A stretch of DNA of 46,279 nt, taken from NCBI GenBank assembly GCA_045126215.1, contig JBGVOD010000035.1, forward strand, positions 1-46,279, given 5' to 3'. The translations under genes were made by a program, and so were the position numbers. Source of the DNA: SVEL01 sp045126215. Its GTDB lineage: Bacteria; Bacillota; Clostridia; Lachnospirales; Lachnospiraceae. The notes under the pieces are model-generated. The model saw only the letters and a list, made by a program, of their open reading frames with translations. It made no database searches and was not told the origin of the DNA. Numbering within the stretch: position 1 is the stretch's first letter; each line of letters starts with the position of its first letter. Below are positions 1-8,380 of the stretch, piece by piece.

Positions 1-25
1 CGTCTAATAATGATACAATAGTCAT

Positions 26-100
26 GAGAGTAGTCTCCTTTATTATGTTTTTTTAGTCGAATCCATTATATCAAAGGAGTCAAGACTACTCTCTTTTTTA
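26..100 (+). terminator. Rho-independent terminator of a gene upstream of the window
   Basis: GAGAGTAGTCT at 26-36 is the inverted complement of AGACTACTCTC at 83-93, and a T-rich run follows at 94-105. The inner part (CTCCTTT against AAAGGAG) can pair further. The T tract on the plus strand means it ends a transcript entering from the left edge. Confidence 0.75.
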
Positions 101-123
101 TTTTCTATTTAACTGACAAAATC

Positions 124-152
124 TTTACTCTATTTATATAATTTTGTATATT
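124..152 (+). promoter_or_regulatory. Probable sigma-A promoter of the transketolase pair
   Basis: TTTACT (124-129), 17 bp, then TATATT (147-152). It lies after the upstream terminator and about 120 bp before the start codon. The AT-rich leader holds a small AATAAAC/GTTTATT hairpin near 231-248 and no riboswitch that I recognise. Confidence 0.5.
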
Positions 153-276
153 TTTGTATATTCTTTTTCATACAATTCCAAACAAGTATTTTAAAAATAA
201 GGTTGTAAAAAAATCTACTTGCTTATATAATAAACGAGGGTTTATTCACCCAAATTATCATTACGGAGGAAACAAA

Positions 277-1116
277 ATGAATAACGTTGAACTTCAAAAA
301 CTGGCAAATGAGGTTCGTAAAGGTATCATCAGTTCAGTACACAGTGCGAAAGCCGGACATCCAGGTGGCTCACTTTCTGCTGCTGATATCTTTACTTTTC
401 TCTACTTTGAAGAAATGAATGTTGATCCAAAGAATCCAAAAAAGGCTGATCGTGACAGATTTGTACTTTCAAAAGGTCATACTGCACCAGGTCTTTATGC
501 AACACTTTCGCAGAAAGGATTTTTCCCTGTTGAAGACTTATTAACTCTTCGTCAGATTGGTTCATATCTTCAAGGTCATCCAGATATGAAACATATACCA
601 GGTATCGATATGTCATCAGGTTCTTTAGGACAGGGTATATCAACAGCAGTTGGTATGGCACTTTCAGCCAAGCTCAGTGGTGACAGCTATAGAACATACA
701 CTCTTCTTGGTGATGGCGAAATTGAAGAAGGTCAGGTTTGGGAGGCCGCAATGTTTGCTGGTCATAAAAAGCTTGATAATCTGGTAGTTATGGTAGATAA
801 CAACGGATTACAGATAGATGGAAATATTGAGGACGTTTGTTCTCCATATCCAATTGCAGACAAATTCAAAGCATTCAACTTCCATGTTATAGATAAAGTT
901 AACGCCCATGATTTTGATGCAATCAGAGCTGCATTAACAGAGGCAAGAAATACAAAAGGAATGCCTACTGCAATTATATTCAACTCAATTAAAGGTAAAG
1001 GCGTTTCATTTATGGAAAATAATGTATCATGGCATGGTACAGCTCCAAATGATGAACAATACGAAAAAGCTATGGAAGAATTAGAGAAAGCAGGTGCAGC
1101 ATTATGTCAGATGTAA
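277..1116 (+). CDS. Transketolase, N-terminal (thiamine-diphosphate binding) subunit
   Basis: This is the N-terminal half of a split transketolase, a cytosolic enzyme of the non-oxidative pentose phosphate pathway that works with the next gene. The 279-residue product has the family blocks SAKAGHPGGSLSAAD, LSKGHTAPGLYA, GSLGQGIS and the ThDP/Mg motif GDGEIEEGQVWEA...DNNGLQ. I start it at ATG 277, six bases after GGAGGA (265-270). The open frame continues upstream to 154, but that extra stretch matches nothing and has no ribosome binding site. It overlaps the C-terminal subunit by 13 bp, so the two are probably translationally coupled and made in equal amounts. Confidence 0.95.
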   Translation: MNNVELQKLANEVRKGIISSVHSAKAGHPGGSLSAADIFTFLYFEEMNVDPKNPKKADRDRFVLSKGHTAPGLYATLSQKGFFPVEDLLTLRQIGSYLQGHPDMKHIPGIDMSSGSLGQGISTAVGMALSAKLSGDSYRTYTLLGDGEIEEGQVWEAAMFAGHKKLDNLVVMVDNNGLQIDGNIEDVCSPYPIADKFKAFNFHVIDKVNAHDFDAIRAALTEARNTKGMPTAIIFNSIKGKGVSFMENNVSWHGTAPNDEQYEKAMEELEKAGAALCQM

Positions 1117-2039
1117 AGAAAATTGCTACAAGAGAAAGCTATGGTCACGCCTTAGTAGAACTTGGTGCTGCCCATGATAATTTAGTTGTATTAGATGCAG
1201 ATTTAGCTGAAGCTACAAAGACAAACATTTTCAAGAAAGCATATCCTGAAAGGCATATAGATTGTGGTATTGCTGAAGCAAATATGATTGGTATCGCTGC
1301 CGGACTTGCTTCAACAGGTAAAGTTCCTTTTGCAAGCTCTTTTGCAATGTTTGCTGCCGGTCGTGCATTTGAACAGATTCGTAACTCTGTCGGATATCCA
1401 AAGCTCAACGTTAAGATAGGTGCTACTCATGCAGGTATCTCTGTAGGTGAAGATGGTGCTACTCACCAGTGTAATGAAGACATTGCCCTTATGAGAACTA
1501 TTCCAGGTATGGTAGTCATCAATCCATGTGATGATGTAGAGGCAAGAGCTGCGGTAAAAGCTGCTTATGAACATGAAGGTCCTGTTTATTTAAGATTTGG
1601 ACGTCTTGCTACTCCAGTCATCAATGACAAGGCAACTTATGAATTCAAGCTTGGAAAAGGTATCACACTAAAAGAAGGTAAAGATGTAACTATCATTGCA
1701 ACCGGACTTATGGTAAATGAAAGTTTAGAGGCTGCTAAACTTCTTACAGAAGATGGAATAGATGCCGAAGTAATCAATATCCATACAATCAAGCCTTTAG
1801 ACGAGGAACTTGTAATCAAATCTGCATTAAAGACAAAAAAAGTTGTTACTGTTGAAGAACATTCAGTAATCGGTGGTCTTGGCAGTGCAGTATGTGACTG
1901 TTTAAGCGAAAATGCGCCTACAAAAGTATTAAAGATTGGCGTAAATGATACATTCGGTGAGTCAGGTCCAGCATTGAAGCTTTTAGAGAAATATGGCTTA
2001 ACAGCTAAGAGTATTTACGAAAAAGTTAAGACATTTTAA
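1104..2039 (+). CDS. Transketolase, C-terminal subunit
   Basis: This 311-residue protein is the pyrimidine-binding and C-terminal part of transketolase. It has the conserved ESYGHALVELG start, GIAEANMIGIAAGLA, the THAGISVGEDGATHQ region that contacts thiamine and substrate, and a transketolase C domain (EGKDVTIIATGLMV...EEHSVIGGLGSAV). It completes the enzyme begun by the overlapping upstream gene. Split transketolases are common in Clostridia, so the division is a known form and not a frameshift. A strong terminator lies 22 bp after the stop. A DXS-like role is unlikely because the N-terminal partner is a transketolase. Confidence 0.95.
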   Translation: MSDVKKIATRESYGHALVELGAAHDNLVVLDADLAEATKTNIFKKAYPERHIDCGIAEANMIGIAAGLASTGKVPFASSFAMFAAGRAFEQIRNSVGYPKLNVKIGATHAGISVGEDGATHQCNEDIALMRTIPGMVVINPCDDVEARAAVKAAYEHEGPVYLRFGRLATPVINDKATYEFKLGKGITLKEGKDVTIIATGLMVNESLEAAKLLTEDGIDAEVINIHTIKPLDEELVIKSALKTKKVVTVEEHSVIGGLGSAVCDCLSENAPTKVLKIGVNDTFGESGPALKLLEKYGLTAKSIYEKVKTF

Positions 2040-2053
2040 CAATAGAACGCCAC

Positions 2054-2090
2054 ATAAAAAGAGACTGTCAAAAAAGACAGTCTCTTTTAT
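2054..2090. terminator. Bidirectional terminator between the transketolase pair and the minus-strand gltX run
   Basis: GAGACTGTC (2061-2069), an A6 loop, then GACAGTCTC (2076-2084): a perfect 9-bp stem. A tract on the left and T tract on the right let it work in both directions. It serves the transketolase pair on plus and the small membrane gene ending at 2096 on minus. Confidence 0.85.
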
Positions 2091-2095
2091 TTTAA

Positions 2096-2335
2096 TTAAA
2101 AACTTTTGTCATCTTTTTGCTTATCCTGCATAGGATCTTTTTTTCTTGTATTATTCATCGCTGTAAACATAACAACAATACCAGCCATAAATAACATTCC
2201 AACAAGCAATACACCTATAAATCTTATGTCTTCAAACCCACCAAGTGCACCAATAAGGATAATATCAATTGCACAAATCGCAACTACTATAGCTATAACT
2301 TTTATCAAAAATTTCTTTTCATTAGATGATTTCAT
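2096..2335 (-). CDS. Small two-helix membrane protein of unknown function
   Basis: I do not recognise this 79-residue protein. It has a short charged start (MKSSNEKK), two hydrophobic segments (about residues 9-32 and 37-59) and a basic, hydrophilic tail (NNTRKKDPMQDKQKDDKSF). AGAAGGA precedes the ATG at a normal distance. It is the last gene of the minus-strand run behind gltX, 55 bp after the adenosyltransferase stop, and ends next to the bidirectional terminator. The ribosome binding site and position suggest a real gene; no function can be inferred. Confidence 0.6.
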   Translation of the reverse strand: MKSSNEKKFLIKVIAIVVAICAIDIILIGALGGFEDIRFIGVLLVGMLFMAGIVVMFTAMNNTRKKDPMQDKQKDDKSF

Positions 2336-2390
2336 ATCTATATCCTTCTAAATGTTTTTTATACAGTAGCATTTTAATGCATCTTTTTTC

Positions 2391-2915
2391 TTACATTTCA
2401 ATGCCTACTCTAGCACATATTCCTTTTTCATATGGATGTTTCTCGCATCTCATATCAGTAACATAATCAGCTATATCGCAAAAGAAACTATCGGGATTAT
2501 GGCCAGTCATAACAACTTCCAATTCTTTCGGCTTATTTACCAAAAAATTTTTTAGCTTTTCTACATCTATAGTTTTATAACAACATGCTGTAAAAATTTC
2601 ATCCATCACTAACATATCAGTTTTTCCGTCTTTTATTATTGAAAGAGCTCTATCAAAATTATTATTCTGCATATTTATGAGTTCTTCCTGTTCTCCAATA
2701 GACAATGTATTATAAAAGCCAAAATTCTTTGTGTTTCTTATAACTGTTACATTAGAAAGATTGTTAAGAATATTTATCTCTCCCGTTTCATTTCCTTTAT
2801 GAAACTGCAAAAATATAACATTCTTTCCTCGCCCTGCTGCCCGAACAGTCAAACCAACACAAGCCGTTGTTTTTCCTTTACCTTCACCTTTATATACGTG
2901 AATAAGTCCTTTCAT
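2391..2915 (-). CDS. Cob(I)alamin / cob(I)yrinate adenosyltransferase, CobA/CobO (BtuR) family
   Basis: The 174-residue product transfers the 5'-deoxyadenosyl group from ATP to the cobalt of corrinoids, making adenosylcobalamin or its precursor. The N-terminal P-loop GEGKGKTT (residues 10-17) in the context IHVYKGEGKGKTTACVGL is typical of CobA/CobO. Further support comes from the QFHKG strand, the Walker B-like DMLVMDEIFTACCYK, and the MTGHNPDSFFCDIADYVTDM region. Length matches the family. Its start codon overlaps the stop of the DUF1292 gene as TAATG, so it is probably coupled to it. No other cobalamin gene is in the window, which suggests salvage of imported corrinoid (inference). Confidence 0.92.
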   Translation of the reverse strand: MKGLIHVYKGEGKGKTTACVGLTVRAAGRGKNVIFLQFHKGNETGEINILNNLSNVTVIRNTKNFGFYNTLSIGEQEELINMQNNNFDRALSIIKDGKTDMLVMDEIFTACCYKTIDVEKLKNFLVNKPKELEVVMTGHNPDSFFCDIADYVTDMRCEKHPYEKGICARVGIEM

Positions 2916-3229
2916 TACTCAGCATCGTCTCCAACGATTTCATCGTATTCCTGTGAATCAAGCCATTCATCAAATCTATCTGCAACTATCTCATATTCTT
3001 CGTCAGATTCAATGTTTGTAAGATTTGGATTGCCATCTGCGTCTTCCTCGTATCTGTATAAAAATACTTCGCCTTCCTCTGCTTCTTTTCCATCCTCAGG
3101 AAGTAATACAATATAATCCCTTCCATCAGCTTCTAATATTGTAATAACAACACACTCAACTTCAGAACCATCATCAAGTTCAAGTGTTACATACATTTCA
3201 TCATCATTTTCGTCATTTATTTTTCCCAT
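2915..3229 (-). CDS. DUF1292 family acidic protein
   Basis: A 104-residue, very acidic protein with the DUF1292 pattern: a beta-rich core (MYVTLELDDGSEVECVVITILEADG..., YIVLLPEDG, EGEVFLYRYEED) followed by an acidic helix (IESDEEYEIVADRFDEWLDS). DUF1292 proteins are widespread in Firmicutes and have no settled function. GAAAGAGG precedes the ATG. It shares a TAATG stop/start junction with the adenosyltransferase gene. The 71-bp gap to the helicase upstream is AT-rich with a loose inverted repeat (TATAGTA/TACTATA) and could hold an internal promoter. Confidence 0.85.
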   Translation of the reverse strand: MGKINDENDDEMYVTLELDDGSEVECVVITILEADGRDYIVLLPEDGKEAEEGEVFLYRYEEDADGNPNLTNIESDEEYEIVADRFDEWLDSQEYDEIVGDDAE

Positions 3230-3300
3230 TTTTCTACCTCTTTCTTAAATACTCATATGTATAGTACCAAATAATAATAAAAAATACTATAAAAAATTTA

Positions 3301-5127
3301 TTATTTTAAAATTAATTCTTCAATAAACCTAGACCTTACAGCCTTTTTACCGAATCTGTTCTTTATATATAAAATAAATAAGTTATCTCTTGCTCTGGTC
3401 ATTGCAACATAAAATAATCTTCTTTCTTCTTCAATATCTGAATCAAGAATCATCTTTTTATGAGGTGTAACACCTTCAATAGCATCCAGAATAAACACAT
3501 TTCGATATTCTAAACCTTTTGAGCTATGCATAGTCGTGAGCGTTACACCCTCTTCTATATTCATTCTCTCTTTTGATTGTTCTTTTAATTGATGTGTATA
3601 TTCTTCTATGTGTAAAAACCATTCTTCATATGTTTTATAATTCTTTGCAATACTCTGTAGTTCTTCAAGTATATCAAATAATTCTTCTTTATTAATCTTC
3701 CTAAAGTCTGCATATTCTTCAATAAAATCATCATACCCAATCCCTTTTCGTATAAAGTTAATGGCGGCATATGGTGTCATCTTATGAAGCATTCTTATAT
3801 CATATTCAAAATGGTCTATTCTCTCAACAACATACGATTTATCGGAATAATAATCTCTTATATCATCTAAATCAACCGTGGGATTTGAAAAAGCATCTCT
3901 TGCAATATATCTCTTCGGTCTGTTGATAATACTAAGGTATGTTTTTCTACTGTCATCACCCATTGCAATCTTAATGTATGAAATAATATCTCTGACCATA
4001 AAATTATCATAAATATTTGGCACAATATCTTTCATTTTAAAGGGAATATTGTATTCGAGTAATTTTCCCACAAGATATCTTGGATTTGCATTATTCCTAT
4101 ATATTACTGCAATATCATTATAGCTCTCATTATGTTCCTTAAGCTCTTTAATCTTATCAATAATAAATTTGCACTCCTCAATCTGTGTATTAAATTCTTT
4201 TATATTAATTGGATTATTTTCTTCTCTGATATGTTTTATATCTTTTTGAAACCTAACGCGATTATTACCTATAAGCAATTTCGATTTATTTACAATACTT
4301 TTATTTGATCTGTAATTTGTGTCTAGAACGATTCTTTTTGCATCTTTATATACATTGTCAAAATTAAGCATAATCTCAGGTTTGGCACCTCGAAATCTGT
4401 AAATTGACTGATCATCATCACCCACAATAAAAATATTATTTTCAGGCAATGTAAGCATCTTTATTATCTCGAACTGAATTCTTGATATATCCTGAAACTC
4501 ATCTATAAGTATAAATTTATACTTTTCCTGCCAAAGTTTCAATATATCCGGACGTTTTACCAACAATTCATAACACATTGTCAGCATATCATCAAAATCT
4601 ATTTTATTAATGTCTATCAATGTTTTGTTGTATAAACTATAGATTTTTCTAAATACTTCCTCAGGACAGTTCCTTGAATAATAATGATTTATATCCATCA
4701 TTTCACCCTTTACAAGGCTGACTTCATTTATTATTTCAGATATAAACTCTTTCTCATCATCTATCTCTATATCTATCTTTGATATAATATTTCTGTATAT
4801 ATCATACTTTTCTTCTTCTCGTAAAATATTTGCTGCATTGTAATTATATGCATATTTTATTATTTTAAAATAAACTGCATGAAATGTTCCAAATGTAACA
4901 GGTACATTCTTGTACATTAAAGCATTAAACCTTTCCTGCATTTGAACAGCAGCAGCCTTTGAGAAGGTTACGACTAATATATTTGATGGATTTACACCAT
5001 TATTTTCCACTAATGACTTTATTCTCTGTGTAATAACAGTAGTTTTTCCACTACCTGGTCCGGCAAGAACCATACACGGTCCCATAAAATGCGCTATAGC
5101 CATTTTCTGAGAATTGTTGTACTCCAT
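3301..5127 (-). CDS. UvrD/PcrA-like superfamily 1 DNA helicase, short form
   Basis: The 608-residue protein carries the ordered SF1A motifs: Walker A LAGPGSGKTT (residues 21-30), motif Ia VVTFSKAAAVQMQ, motif II ILIDEFQDIS, motif III FIVGDDDQSIYRFRGA, motif IV LDTNYRS, motif V TLTTMHSSKGLEY and motif VI RRLFYVAMTRARDNL. It would unwind DNA 3' to 5' during repair or replication-fork clearance. It is about 100-130 residues shorter than typical PcrA/UvrD, mostly at the C-terminus and 2B region, so I call it UvrD-like and do not name it pcrA. It lies 50 bp after gltX on the same strand. Confidence 0.9.
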   Translation of the reverse strand: MEYNNSQKMAIAHFMGPCMVLAGPGSGKTTVITQRIKSLVENNGVNPSNILVVTFSKAAAVQMQERFNALMYKNVPVTFGTFHAVYFKIIKYAYNYNAANILREEEKYDIYRNIISKIDIEIDDEKEFISEIINEVSLVKGEMMDINHYYSRNCPEEVFRKIYSLYNKTLIDINKIDFDDMLTMCYELLVKRPDILKLWQEKYKFILIDEFQDISRIQFEIIKMLTLPENNIFIVGDDDQSIYRFRGAKPEIMLNFDNVYKDAKRIVLDTNYRSNKSIVNKSKLLIGNNRVRFQKDIKHIREENNPINIKEFNTQIEECKFIIDKIKELKEHNESYNDIAVIYRNNANPRYLVGKLLEYNIPFKMKDIVPNIYDNFMVRDIISYIKIAMGDDSRKTYLSIINRPKRYIARDAFSNPTVDLDDIRDYYSDKSYVVERIDHFEYDIRMLHKMTPYAAINFIRKGIGYDDFIEEYADFRKINKEELFDILEELQSIAKNYKTYEEWFLHIEEYTHQLKEQSKERMNIEEGVTLTTMHSSKGLEYRNVFILDAIEGVTPHKKMILDSDIEEERRLFYVAMTRARDNLFILYIKNRFGKKAVRSRFIEELILK

Positions 5128-5177
5128 AATGGTGTAACTCCTTCCTAAAATTTCTACGTCCCAAAAACGAAAGTTGA

Positions 5178-6641
5178 TTAATTAAGTTCAGAAGAAAGTT
5201 TTTCAATTGCAGCTTTAATTCTCTTAATTGACTCTTCTTTTCCAAGGACTTCCATAATCTCTGTTGCGCCACCAGGAGTCATCTGCTTACCTGATACAGC
5301 TGTACGAACCGGCCACATAGCATACCCATTTTTACAGCCTTTCTGCTCAACATATTTGCAAAGAGCAGCATATAAGCTATCATTGGAATAATCATTTAAT
5401 TCTTCAAAAACAGGAAGCAGCTCCTTTAATACCTCTAAAGAACTTTCCTTTGTAGTCTTCATCTTCTTATGTACATACATTTCTGAATCATACTCTGGAA
5501 CATTTTCAAAGAAATCAATATGATCCTTGATATCCGGAAATACTTCTATTCTCGTCTTAACCATTGTAGCTATTTTCTTTAAATCCAAATCTTTTTTGAT
5601 AACTTCTTTTATGTATGGAAGCGCCATATCATAATATTTATCAAAATCCATAGCCTTAATATATTCACCATTCATCCATCTAAGCTTGACCATATCAAAT
5701 ACTGCCGGCGATTTACTTACATGATGATAATCAAATTTCTCAATAAGCTCCTCTAATGTGAATATTTCCTGATTATCTTCCGGACTCCATCCAAGAAGAG
5801 CAATAAAGTTAACTACAGCCTCAGAAACAAATCCCTGTTCAAGAAGGTCTTCATATGAGGAATGTCCACATCTCTTGCTAAGCTTTTTATGTGTCTCATC
5901 TGTAATAAGTGGTAAGTGAACATACTTTGGTGACTCCCAGCCAAAAGCATCATAAAGTCTCTGATACTTTGGTGAAGAAGAAATATATTCATTTCCTCTT
6001 ACAACATGAGAAATCTCCATTAAATGATCATCTACAACATTTGCAAAATTGTATGTTGGGAATCCATCAGACTTAATAAGAATCATATCATCAAGTTCTG
6101 AATTATCTACTGTAATCTCTCCATAAATATCATCAACAAAAGTTGTTGTTCCCTCTGTAGGATTATTCTGTCTAATTACATAAGGTACGCCTGCTGCAAG
6201 CTTTGCATCAATTTCTTCCTTTGAAAGATGAAGGCAATGCTTGTCATAAACTATAATTTCCTTTCCGGCAACTTCCTGTTTAAGGCTTTCAAGTCTTTCC
6301 TTATCACAGAAACAATAGTATGCCTCACCCTTATCAACAAGCTCTTTAGCATACTTAAGATACATTCCTGTAGCTTGTCTCTCACTCTGAACGTAGGGAC
6401 CATATCCTTTATCTTTATCAGGACCTTCATCATGTATAAGTCCTGTTCCTTCAAGCGTTCTATAAATAATCTCAGTTGCGCCCTCTACAAATCTTTCCTG
6501 ATCTGTATCTTCGATTCTTAAAATAAAATCTCCACCTTCATGTTTAGCAATCAAAAACTCATATAATGCAGTTCTAAGATTACCTACATGCATTCTACCT
6601 GTTGGACTTGGAGCGTAACGTGTTCTGATTTTTGTACCCAT
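5178..6641 (-). CDS. gltX: Glutamyl-tRNA synthetase
   Basis: This class I synthetase charges tRNA-Glu (and tRNA-Gln in organisms that use amidation). The 487-residue product shows the HIGH-type signature YAPSPTGRMHVGN near the N-terminus, RIEDTDQER, the zinc-type insert with YYCFCDKERL, and the KMSKS-type motif as KKLSKRCG. I start it at ATG 6641, preceded by AAGGAAG; an upstream in-frame start at 6689 falls at the predicted transcription start and lacks a ribosome binding site. It heads a five-gene minus-strand run from a perfect consensus promoter at 6695-6723. No T-box leader is visible. Confidence 0.95.
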   Translation of the reverse strand: MGTKIRTRYAPSPTGRMHVGNLRTALYEFLIAKHEGGDFILRIEDTDQERFVEGATEIIYRTLEGTGLIHDEGPDKDKGYGPYVQSERQATGMYLKYAKELVDKGEAYYCFCDKERLESLKQEVAGKEIIVYDKHCLHLSKEEIDAKLAAGVPYVIRQNNPTEGTTTFVDDIYGEITVDNSELDDMILIKSDGFPTYNFANVVDDHLMEISHVVRGNEYISSSPKYQRLYDAFGWESPKYVHLPLITDETHKKLSKRCGHSSYEDLLEQGFVSEAVVNFIALLGWSPEDNQEIFTLEELIEKFDYHHVSKSPAVFDMVKLRWMNGEYIKAMDFDKYYDMALPYIKEVIKKDLDLKKIATMVKTRIEVFPDIKDHIDFFENVPEYDSEMYVHKKMKTTKESSLEVLKELLPVFEELNDYSNDSLYAALCKYVEQKGCKNGYAMWPVRTAVSGKQMTPGGATEIMEVLGKEESIKRIKAAIEKLSSELN

Positions 6642-6694
6642 TCTAATTCTTCCTTTACAATTAATATCTATTTGTTGTATGAAATACAAGAGAA

Positions 6695-6723
6695 ATTATA
6701 ATACAATAATATTCAAGTGTCAA
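6695..6723 (-). promoter_or_regulatory. Consensus sigma-A promoter of gltX
   Basis: On the minus strand TTGACA (6723-6718), a 17-bp spacer, then TATAAT (6700-6695), identical to the consensus. Transcription would begin near 6688, giving a leader of about 47 nt before the start at 6641. Confidence 0.85.
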
Positions 6724-6761
6724 AAGTTATTAAAGAACACCTATTTGTATAATCAGTAAGG

Positions 6762-6830
6762 ACTCCTATACATATAATCTTAAAACTCCTATACATATAA
6801 TCTTAAAAACTCCTATGCATCTAATCTTTA
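6762..6830. repeat. Three short tandem repeats (23-24 bp) between truA and gltX
   Basis: Copies begin with ACTCCTAT at 6762, 6785 and 6809; the first two share ACTCCTATACATATAATC exactly and the third differs at a few places. A weaker fourth unit may follow to 6854. They sit between the end of truA and the gltX promoter. No hairpin or T tract goes with them. Confidence 0.7.
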
Positions 6831-6845
6831 AAAACATCTCCATAT

Positions 6846-7622
6846 CTAATCATAAAATACTTCCATAAGCATCAATCCTGATGCAGGTACCAAATACCCT
6901 GCTTTACTTCTGTCTCTTGACGCAAATATTCTGTCAATATCATCAATTTTTCTTTTCCCAAGTCCAATTTCAAGCAAAGTACCTGTAATAATTCGTATCA
7001 TATTGTACAAGAAACCATCACCAAAATAATCAAAAGTCAATATTCCTTCTTTGTATGTAATATCAATTTTCTCTATATTTCTTACAGTAGATTTTTTTAT
7101 TTTTTTATTAGCCTGAAAGGCCATAAAATCATGTTCACCAACAAAATAAGATGTAGCACTTTTCATAAGTTCTACATCTGGTTTTTCTTCCATTCTGTAC
7201 ACATATTTTCTTTCAAACACCCTTGCAACTGCTCCGCAATCAACAGTATATCTATAATGCTTTGAATTTGCATTTAGTCTTGAATGAAATCTCTCATCTA
7301 CTATTTCAACCTTCTTTATGCTGATGTCTTTTGGGAGATATCTGTTTATCTCATCTCTTATCCTTACAACATCCACTGTATTATCATTTAAATTTGTTTT
7401 AATATTCTTATTATTTTCATGAACTTTAAAATTTGCAATCTGATTCATTGCATGCACACCTGCATCTGTGCGACCGGAACCGGCTACTTCTATATTTTCT
7501 TCAAAATATTTTGATAGAATACTTTCGAGTTTTCCTTGAATTGTATTCTCTGTATTTCCCTGTTTCTGCCAACCATTATATCTTTCACCATCATAAGAAA
7601 TAGTCATTTTAAAGTTATACAT
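6846..7622 (-). CDS. truA: tRNA pseudouridine synthase A
   Basis: TruA converts uridines 38-40 of the tRNA anticodon arm to pseudouridine. The 258-residue protein has the standard start (YNFKMTISYDGERYNGWQKQ), the catalytic-aspartate motif AGSGRTDAGVHAM, the RFHSRLNANSKHYRY block and the C-terminal DGFLYNMIRIITGTLLEIG block. The length is normal. Its ATG directly abuts the TAA of the upstream DUF1836 gene, so the two are co-transcribed. No terminator is obvious after it; the stretch before the gltX promoter holds short tandem repeats instead. Confidence 0.95.
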   Translation of the reverse strand: MYNFKMTISYDGERYNGWQKQGNTENTIQGKLESILSKYFEENIEVAGSGRTDAGVHAMNQIANFKVHENNKNIKTNLNDNTVDVVRIRDEINRYLPKDISIKKVEIVDERFHSRLNANSKHYRYTVDCGAVARVFERKYVYRMEEKPDVELMKSATSYFVGEHDFMAFQANKKIKKSTVRNIEKIDITYKEGILTFDYFGDGFLYNMIRIITGTLLEIGLGKRKIDDIDRIFASRDRSKAGYLVPASGLMLMEVFYD

Positions 7623-8162
7623 TTATTTCTCCTGTTCCTTAAGAAACTCTACATATTTTTTTAAATATATTTTATGTGCAACCGAATACGAGATAGCTCT
7701 TATTATCTTTGCCTCATTTTTTTTGGATTTAATATCTTCAAAATTTTCTCCATTACCATATTTCTCACTAAATACATGTTTTAAAACAGTTTCAAATTCT
7801 TCACAGAAAAAGTTATATGAAAGTTCCAGATTTTCAACACTCTTCTGAACTCCAATAAATCTTTTAAGATCTGACAATGACAAAACCATTTTACATGTAC
7901 AAACAAATATAAGATATGCTATTCTGTCTCTATCATATTTTTTATTTTCAGGCTTCTCAATAACTCCCTGTTTAACATAATTACTAATCATTGCAGGTGT
8001 TAACCATTTTTCTGTATCATTAGTTCCAAACAATGGCTCTAAACTTTTTTCCACAATCTTACAAACCTGTTCAAGATATAACCCTATATCAGTAATTTCA
8101 TTATATTTTGGAAACGCAAAATCTCTTATTTCATTATATTTATCTGACTGTTCAAATATCAT
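7623..8162 (-). CDS. DUF1836 domain protein, probable MerR-like DNA-binding regulator
   Basis: The 179-residue protein has the DUF1836 core WLTPAMISNYVKQGVIEKPENKKYDRDRIAYLIFVCTCK, which resembles the winged-helix start of MerR-type regulators. The rest is a helical region ending in basic residues with no obvious ligand site. DUF1836 proteins are common in Lachnospiraceae, and the target genes are not known to me. Its promoter faces away from degV and shares the -35 region with it, so it could affect degV or its own operon with truA, but nothing in the sequence proves that. Confidence 0.8.
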   Translation of the reverse strand: MIFEQSDKYNEIRDFAFPKYNEITDIGLYLEQVCKIVEKSLEPLFGTNDTEKWLTPAMISNYVKQGVIEKPENKKYDRDRIAYLIFVCTCKMVLSLSDLKRFIGVQKSVENLELSYNFFCEEFETVLKHVFSEKYGNGENFEDIKSKKNEAKIIRAISYSVAHKIYLKKYVEFLKEQEK

Positions 8163-8198
8163 ATTTTTCTCCTATCTTGCATAGTACACACTTCTACA

Positions 8199-8227
8199 AT
8201 TATACACATTAAAGTTTGTGTTGACAA
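8199..8227 (-). promoter_or_regulatory. Promoter of the DUF1836-truA operon
   Basis: Minus strand TTGTCA (8227-8222), 17 bp, TATAAT (8204-8199), about 36 bp before the DUF1836 start codon. Its -35 overlaps the -35 of the divergent degV promoter by five bases. Confidence 0.65.
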
Positions 8228-8249
8228 GTTACGCTTTATCTTTTAATAT
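8221..8249 (+). promoter_or_regulatory. Promoter of degV
   Basis: TTGACA (8221-8226), 17 bp, TAATAT (8244-8249), close to consensus. It leaves a leader of about 125 nt before the degV start at 8381. Confidence 0.75.
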
Positions 8250-8380
8250 GGTTTTAATAACTACATTTGATAATCTTTATATTTTCTTTTAGTTATGACA
8301 AATACAAAAGATACCTTATTGATTTATCATATTACTTTTAGCTATATATACTATAGCTTTTGCTTAGGAGGACATAATAC

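Noticed and set aside
154..276. N-terminal extension of the transketolase subunit
   Set aside because: The extra 41 residues match nothing in the family, begin just after the promoter -10, and lack a ribosome binding site; GGAGGA marks ATG 277.
1104..1116. Frameshift splitting transketolase
   Set aside because: Both halves have proper starts and domain boundaries; split transketolase is a normal form in Clostridia.
6642..6700. T-box riboswitch before gltX
   Set aside because: The leader from the consensus promoter is only about 47 nt, too short for a T-box.
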